Source: an uncultured Clostridia bacterium
GTDB taxonomy: Bacteria; Bacillota; Clostridia; TANB77; CAG-508
Assembly: GCA_944388615.1 (NCBI GenBank)
Contig: CALXJL010000059.1
Coordinates: 1 to 8,969, forward strand
DNA: 8,969 nt
Reading direction: 5' to 3'
Shown: piece after piece, positions 5,422 through 8,969 of the stretch
Layout: each line of letters begins with the position of its first letter
How positions within the stretch are numbered: the first letter of the stretch is position 1
Translations under genes and position numbers: made by a program
The notes under the pieces: generated by a model
What the model saw: only the letters and a program-made list of their open reading frames with translations
Database searches by the model: none
What the model was told of the DNA's origin: nothing

Positions 5422-6144
5422 TGGAGTTTTTAGCAGAAACTGATAAAGGTAAAGTCAGGGAGAAAAATCAAGATTATTACTATATATCAGATCCAAATAC
5501 AGATTTAAAACTTTTAATATTAGCAGATGGAATGGGACGGATATAATGGAGGAGAGTTAGCTAGTAAAATAGCAGTAGATTCATCAAAGGAATATATTCA
5601 AAATAAATATACTCCAAATATGGAAAAAGAAGACATAATGGTTCTAATAAAAGAAACAATGGAATATGCTAATTTAAAGGTGTATAATAAATCACTTGAA
5701 AGTAAAGAACTTGAGGGAATGGGTACAACACTTGAAATTTGTATAATAAATGGAAATAAAGTATATATAGGTCATATAGGAGATAGTAGAGTTTATAGAA
5801 TACGAAAACAATTTATGAGAAGATTAACAACAGATCATAGCTATGTAGAGGGATTAGTAAAAGACGGAACAATAACAAGAGAACAAGCGTGGAAACACCC
5901 TAAAAAGAATATGCTTATGAAAGCCTTGGGATGTGAGACAAGTGTTGAACCAGATATATTGGTAAAGGGATTTTTAAAAGGAGATATATTACTAATTACT
6001 TCAGATGGATTAACAAACATGGTAAAAGAAGAAGAAATATATAATATAATTGTAAATGAAAACATAAATCTAAAAAAACTAATAAAAAATGCTAATGAAG
6101 CAGGAGGACTAGACAATATTACAGTATTGATTGCAAAAAACTAA
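5421..6144 (+). pseudogene. stp: Stp/PrpC-type PP2C Ser/Thr phosphatase gene with a one-base frameshift
   Basis: PP2C phosphatases of this type use Mn2+/Mg2+ to dephosphorylate the neighbouring PASTA kinase and its targets. Translation should start at ATG 5421, which overlaps the rlmN stop by one base and has GGGAGG (5410-5415) before it. It begins MEFLAETDKGKVREKNQD, the normal N terminus. The frame reaches ADGMG (35-39, codons to 5537), then hits TAA three codons later. Skipping base C5538 restores ADGMG-GYNGGELAS, the invariant metal-binding motif, and runs on to TAA 6144 for about 240 residues, the normal length. Later motifs are intact: MGTTLE, GHIGDSRVYR, TDHSYV, ITSDGLTN and GGLDNITVLIA. 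An internal ATG at 5527 opens 205 codons, but that product lacks the N-terminal strands and the metal-binding Asp-Gly, so it should be inactive. The clean downstream sequence suggests a recent mutation or a sequencing/assembly error. The prkC gene starts 25 bases later. Confidence 0.85.
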
Positions 6145-6168
6145 AGCGAATATTTAGGGGGAAATAAA

Positions 6169-8154
6169 ATGATTTTAGAAGGTAAAATTATAGGAAATAG
6201 ATATGAAATTATAGAAAAAATAGGTAGTGGAGGAATGGCAACTGTTTATAAAGCTAGAGATACTGCCTTAAATAGATTTGTTGCAATAAAGATTTTGAGA
6301 GAGGAATTCATAACAGATGAGGAATTTATAAAAAGATTTAATTCAGAAGCACAGGCAGCAGCAAGTCTTACACATAATAATATTGTACAAATATATGATG
6401 TAGGACAAGAAGATAATTTATATTTTATTGTTATGGAACTTATCCAAGGGAAAACACTAAAGGAAATAATTGTAGAAGATGGAGCCCTACCATGGAAATG
6501 GTCTTTAAATATAGCAATTCAAATAGCTTCAGCATTAGAAGTAGCTCATAAAAACAATATAGTTCATAGAGATATTAAGCCACATAATATAATAATAACA
6601 GAAGATGGAATAGCAAAAGTAATGGATTTTGGAATAGCAAAAGCTGTTTCTAATTCTACTATAACAGCATTTGGAACTACGATCGGTTCTGTACATTATT
6701 TCTCGCCTGAACAAGCAAGAGGTGGATTTACAGATGCAAAATCTGATATATATTCATTAGGTGTGGTTATGTATGAAATGCTTACAGGTAGAGTTCCATT
6801 TGATGCAGATACACCAGTATCAGTAGCATTAAAACATATGCAAGATAAACCTGTAGAACCTATAAAATATAATCCAAATATTCCATTTGCAGTTAATAAA
6901 ATAATAATGAAAGCAATGCAAAAAGAACCTGCGGCAAGATATGCATCAGCTACAGAGATGTTAAAAGATTTAGGTATGGCATTAAAAAATCCAGAAGGTG
7001 AATTTGTTGATACAATGGAAATAGATCAGCAATATACTCAAGTTATGCCAAGAATAACAGATGATATGCTTGATAATGCTAAAGAAGATGGACAAGAAGA
7101 AAGCGAAGATAAAAAGCCTAAGAAAAAGCAAGGTAAACTTGCAAAATATTTTAGCAAACATCCTAGAGTAAAAGCAGTTGTTATAGGTTTAGCTGTATTA
7201 TTAGTTTTAGTTGCAAGTATATTTATAACTAAATTTATCTTAGATGCTTCATCTCCTAAAAATATAGATATGCCTAATCTAGTAGGTTTGACAAGAACAG
7301 AAGCAGAAGATAAATTAAAAGAATTGAATTTACAATATGAAGTTATAGAAGAATTTAATAAGGATGTAGAAAAAGACAGAGTAATTTCTCAAGATCCAGA
7401 ATATAGAGGAGAAAATTATAAAATTCTAGACAATGCAAAGATAACTATATATGTAAGTAAAGGTACTGAGATGACAGTAGTTCCTAAAATAGCTGGAATG
7501 ACATATGAAGAGGCAGAAGATGCATTAGAAGAAGCGGGTCTAGTTGCAAATAAAGTAGAAGAAACAAGTCAAAAAATAGAGGCGGGAATTGTAATAAAAC
7601 AAGATCCTAAAGAAGAAACAGAAATAGAAAAAGGTTCACAAATTAGTGTGTATGTAAGTATAGGAACAGGAATAAAGAAAGTATCAGTTCCATATCTAAT
7701 TGGTAGTACAGAAGATCAGGCAAAAGCAAAATTGTCAGAAGTTGGATTAAAGGCAGAAGTTGTTAATGAAGAAGACACTACAAAATCTGATGGAACAGTA
7801 TTAAAACAAAGTGTAGAAACAGGTTCAACATTGGATGAAGGAAGTACAGTTATTATTACAGTAAATAAAATATCTCAAATGAAGAGTGCTACAGTAAAAA
7901 TAAATGTTAGAAATTTAGTGGGATATGAACAAAAAATAGAAAATGGAGTGCCTGTTGAAGTAAAAAAAGCTAAAGTAAGAATGGTTGTAGGTGAAGATAC
8001 TGTATTAAATACAGAGGTCGACGAAGATACAGAAAGTATTTCACAAATTGTTCAGGGTAAAGGTACAATTACAATTAAAGTATATATAAATGAAGTATTA
8101 AAGAAAACAGTACAACTTGATTTAGATAAAAATACATCATTAACAATTGAATAA
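6169..8154 (+). CDS. prkC: membrane PASTA-domain Ser/Thr protein kinase (PrkC/PknB/Stk family)
   Basis: The protein has 661 residues, typical of PrkC. The cytoplasmic kinase domain (about 11-270) has the glycine loop GSGGMATVY (19-27), ATP-binding lysine K41, helix-C glutamate E60, the catalytic loop HRDIKPHN (133-140, D135) and DFG (153-155). The activation loop TITAFGTTIGSVHYFSPE (164-181) has Thr residues suited to autophosphorylation. A charged, Lys-rich linker (302-333) leads to one membrane helix (about 334-358). Three extracellular PASTA repeats follow (about 365-432, 434-499, 504-567), which in this family bind muropeptides or lipid II. A beta-rich C-terminal region of about 90 residues (572-661) resembles the extra Ig-like end of B. 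subtilis PrkC. The family controls cell-wall synthesis, division and, in spore formers, germination. AGGGGG (6156-6161) lies seven bases before ATG 6169. It is co-transcribed with the phosphatase gene, its normal antagonist, which is frameshifted here. All catalytic residues are intact. Confidence 0.96.
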   Translation: MILEGKIIGNRYEIIEKIGSGGMATVYKARDTALNRFVAIKILREEFITDEEFIKRFNSEAQAAASLTHNNIVQIYDVGQEDNLYFIVMELIQGKTLKEIIVEDGALPWKWSLNIAIQIASALEVAHKNNIVHRDIKPHNIIITEDGIAKVMDFGIAKAVSNSTITAFGTTIGSVHYFSPEQARGGFTDAKSDIYSLGVVMYEMLTGRVPFDADTPVSVALKHMQDKPVEPIKYNPNIPFAVNKIIMKAMQKEPAARYASATEMLKDLGMALKNPEGEFVDTMEIDQQYTQVMPRITDDMLDNAKEDGQEESEDKKPKKKQGKLAKYFSKHPRVKAVVIGLAVLLVLVASIFITKFILDASSPKNIDMPNLVGLTRTEAEDKLKELNLQYEVIEEFNKDVEKDRVISQDPEYRGENYKILDNAKITIYVSKGTEMTVVPKIAGMTYEEAEDALEEAGLVANKVEETSQKIEAGIVIKQDPKEETEIEKGSQISVYVSIGTGIKKVSVPYLIGSTEDQAKAKLSEVGLKAEVVNEEDTTKSDGTVLKQSVETGSTLDEGSTVIITVNKISQMKSATVKINVRNLVGYEQKIENGVPVEVKKAKVRMVVGEDTVLNTEVDEDTESISQIVQGKGTITIKVYINEVLKKTVQLDLDKNTSLTIE

Positions 8155-8159
8155 CAAAA

Positions 8160-8220
8160 GAGGCATGATAAATATTTTCTAGCATTTTAGAAAACTTTTC
8201 ATGCCTCATATTTATTTATT
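8160..8220 (+). terminator. long hairpin between prkC and rsgA, probable terminator
   Basis: GAGGCATGA (8160-8168) pairs perfectly with TCATGCCTC (8199-8207). Inside it, TTTTCTA (8175-8181) pairs with TAGAAAA (8188-8194), so the whole forms a two-tier hairpin. It begins six bases after the prkC stop. The following tract ATATTTATTTATT is T-rich but not an unbroken T run, so termination may be partial. It could equally be a processing or stability element that lets some transcription continue into rsgA. Confidence 0.6.
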
Positions 8221-8257
8221 CTGGCAAAAAATTAGTATTAAATGAAAGGAAATAAAA

Positions 8258-8969
8258 ATGCATAAAGGAATTATAATAAGTAATATATCAAATACATATA
8301 TAGTTGAAGTAAATGATGAAGAATATGTTTGTTATGCAAGAGGAAAATTTAAGAATCAAACAATAACACCACTTGTGGGAGACAATGTGGAAATAGATAT
8401 ATTAGACGAAAATAAAAAAGAAGGAATTATAACTGATATATTTGATAGAAAAAATACGCTAAAAAGACCTAAAATGGCTAATTTAACGCAATTAATTTTA
8501 GTGTTATCAACATCTATGCCAAAACCGGATTTTTTATTATTGGATAAACAATTAGCATTTGCAGAGTTAAATAATATTAAACCAATTATATGTATAAACA
8601 AAATGGATTTAATAAAAAAAGATAAAGAAGAAATACAAAAAAATTGTAAAATATATAGAAGTATAGGATATAAAGTAATTGAAAGCAAGGCAAAGCAGGG
8701 GATTGGAATTGAAGATATAAAGAAATTACTAAAAAATAACATTACAGCTTTTTCTGGAAATTCCGGTGTAGGAAAATCAACTTTAATAAATGGTATATTT
8801 GGAAAAGAAATAACAACTGAAGGATTAGTTAGTCAAAAAAACAAAAGAGGAAAAAATACAACAACAATAACTAAATTATATAAAATAGATGATAATTCAT
8901 ATATTGCAGATACTCCTGGATTTTCTACATTTGATATAAGTGAAATAGCAAGTGTAGATTTATATAAAT
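8258..8969 (+). CDS. rsgA: ribosome small-subunit assembly GTPase RsgA (truncated by window edge)
   Basis: The first 237 residues are present; the frame is open to the last base, so the C-terminal zinc-binding domain (usual total about 290) is missing only because the window ends. RsgA is a circularly permuted GTPase that checks late 30S maturation at the decoding centre. After an OB-fold (about 1-70) the motifs come in permuted order. These are G4 NKMD (114-117), G5-like ESKAKQGIG (142-150), G1/P-loop GNSGVGKS (167-174), switch I RGKNTTT (197-203) and G3 DTPG (218-221). In many homologues switch I reads RG-K/R-HTT, with a histidine linked to ribosome-stimulated GTP hydrolysis; here it is N200. 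AAAGGA (8245-8250) lies seven bases before ATG 8258. No good promoter was found between the preceding hairpin and the gene, so it may depend on read-through from prkC. Placement beside stp-prkC is the standard Bacillota order. Confidence 0.95.
   Translation, partial: MHKGIIISNISNTYIVEVNDEEYVCYARGKFKNQTITPLVGDNVEIDILDENKKEGIITDIFDRKNTLKRPKMANLTQLILVLSTSMPKPDFLLLDKQLAFAELNNIKPIICINKMDLIKKDKEEIQKNCKIYRSIGYKVIESKAKQGIGIEDIKKLLKNNITAFSGNSGVGKSTLINGIFGKEITTEGLVSQKNKRGKNTTTITKLYKIDDNSYIADTPGFSTFDISEIASVDLYK

Noticed and set aside
5532..5547. Programmed ribosomal frameshift in the phosphatase gene
   Set aside because: There is no slippery heptamer, upstream Shine-Dalgarno-like stimulator or clear downstream hairpin. 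The rare CGG codon alone is not enough, and PP2C genes of this type are not known to me to use recoding.
5527..6144. ATG 5527 as the real start of a short PP2C protein
   Set aside because: It would drop the N-terminal strands and the metal-binding Asp-Gly and has no Shine-Dalgarno. ATG 5421 has a strong site and encodes the correct N terminus, so a frameshift explains the data better.

Overview
The window is very AT-rich, with A/T-ending codons, strong AGGAGG-type ribosome binding sites and TATAAT promoters. It has a spore-photoproduct-lyase-like radical SAM gene and the order rlmN - PP2C phosphatase - PASTA kinase - rsgA, which is typical of Bacillota. I infer a low-GC, anaerobic, Clostridia-like bacterium, possibly an uncultured gut lineage. 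The species cannot be named from this sequence. Every gene lies on the + strand.

Left part (1-3411): a probable C-terminal scrap of an upstream gene (1-36) is followed by a near-consensus promoter (57-85). Then come an MFS-type membrane transporter (124-1275), a YjjX/DUF84 inosine/xanthosine triphosphatase (1293-1823), an SPL-family radical SAM protein (1896-2900) and a YjaB-like GNAT acetyltransferase (2977-3411). No terminator is visible between them, so they may form one transcript. Two things stand out. The SPL-like protein has its iron-sulfur cysteines but no cysteine where spore photoproduct lyases keep their catalytic hydrogen donor. A 59-bp structured, GC-richer element flanked by GGACAAA repeats also sits exactly between the Shine-Dalgarno and the start codon of the GNAT gene.

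Middle (3509-4227): a PIN-domain (VapC-like) protein is followed by a small, highly charged 59-residue protein that starts at GTG 4001. The pair closes with a hairpin terminator. It looks like a toxin-first toxin-antitoxin module.

Right part (4292-8969): a second near-consensus promoter drives rlmN (4378-5421). This overlaps by one base the start of an Stp/PrpC PP2C phosphatase gene (5421-6144), which is followed by the transmembrane PASTA kinase gene prkC/pknB (6169-8154). A long hairpin separates these from rsgA (8258 to the window edge, truncated). Together these are ribosome modification and assembly (RlmN, RsgA) and the reversible Ser/Thr phosphorylation switch (kinase plus phosphatase) that senses cell-wall state. 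The phosphatase gene carries a one-base frameshift at about 5538, inside its metal-binding motif. Either the sequence has an error or the kinase has lost its cognate phosphatase.

No RNA gene, CRISPR array, complete insertion sequence or gene-free stretch above 300 bases was seen. The longest gap is 4181-4377, which holds a terminator and a promoter.
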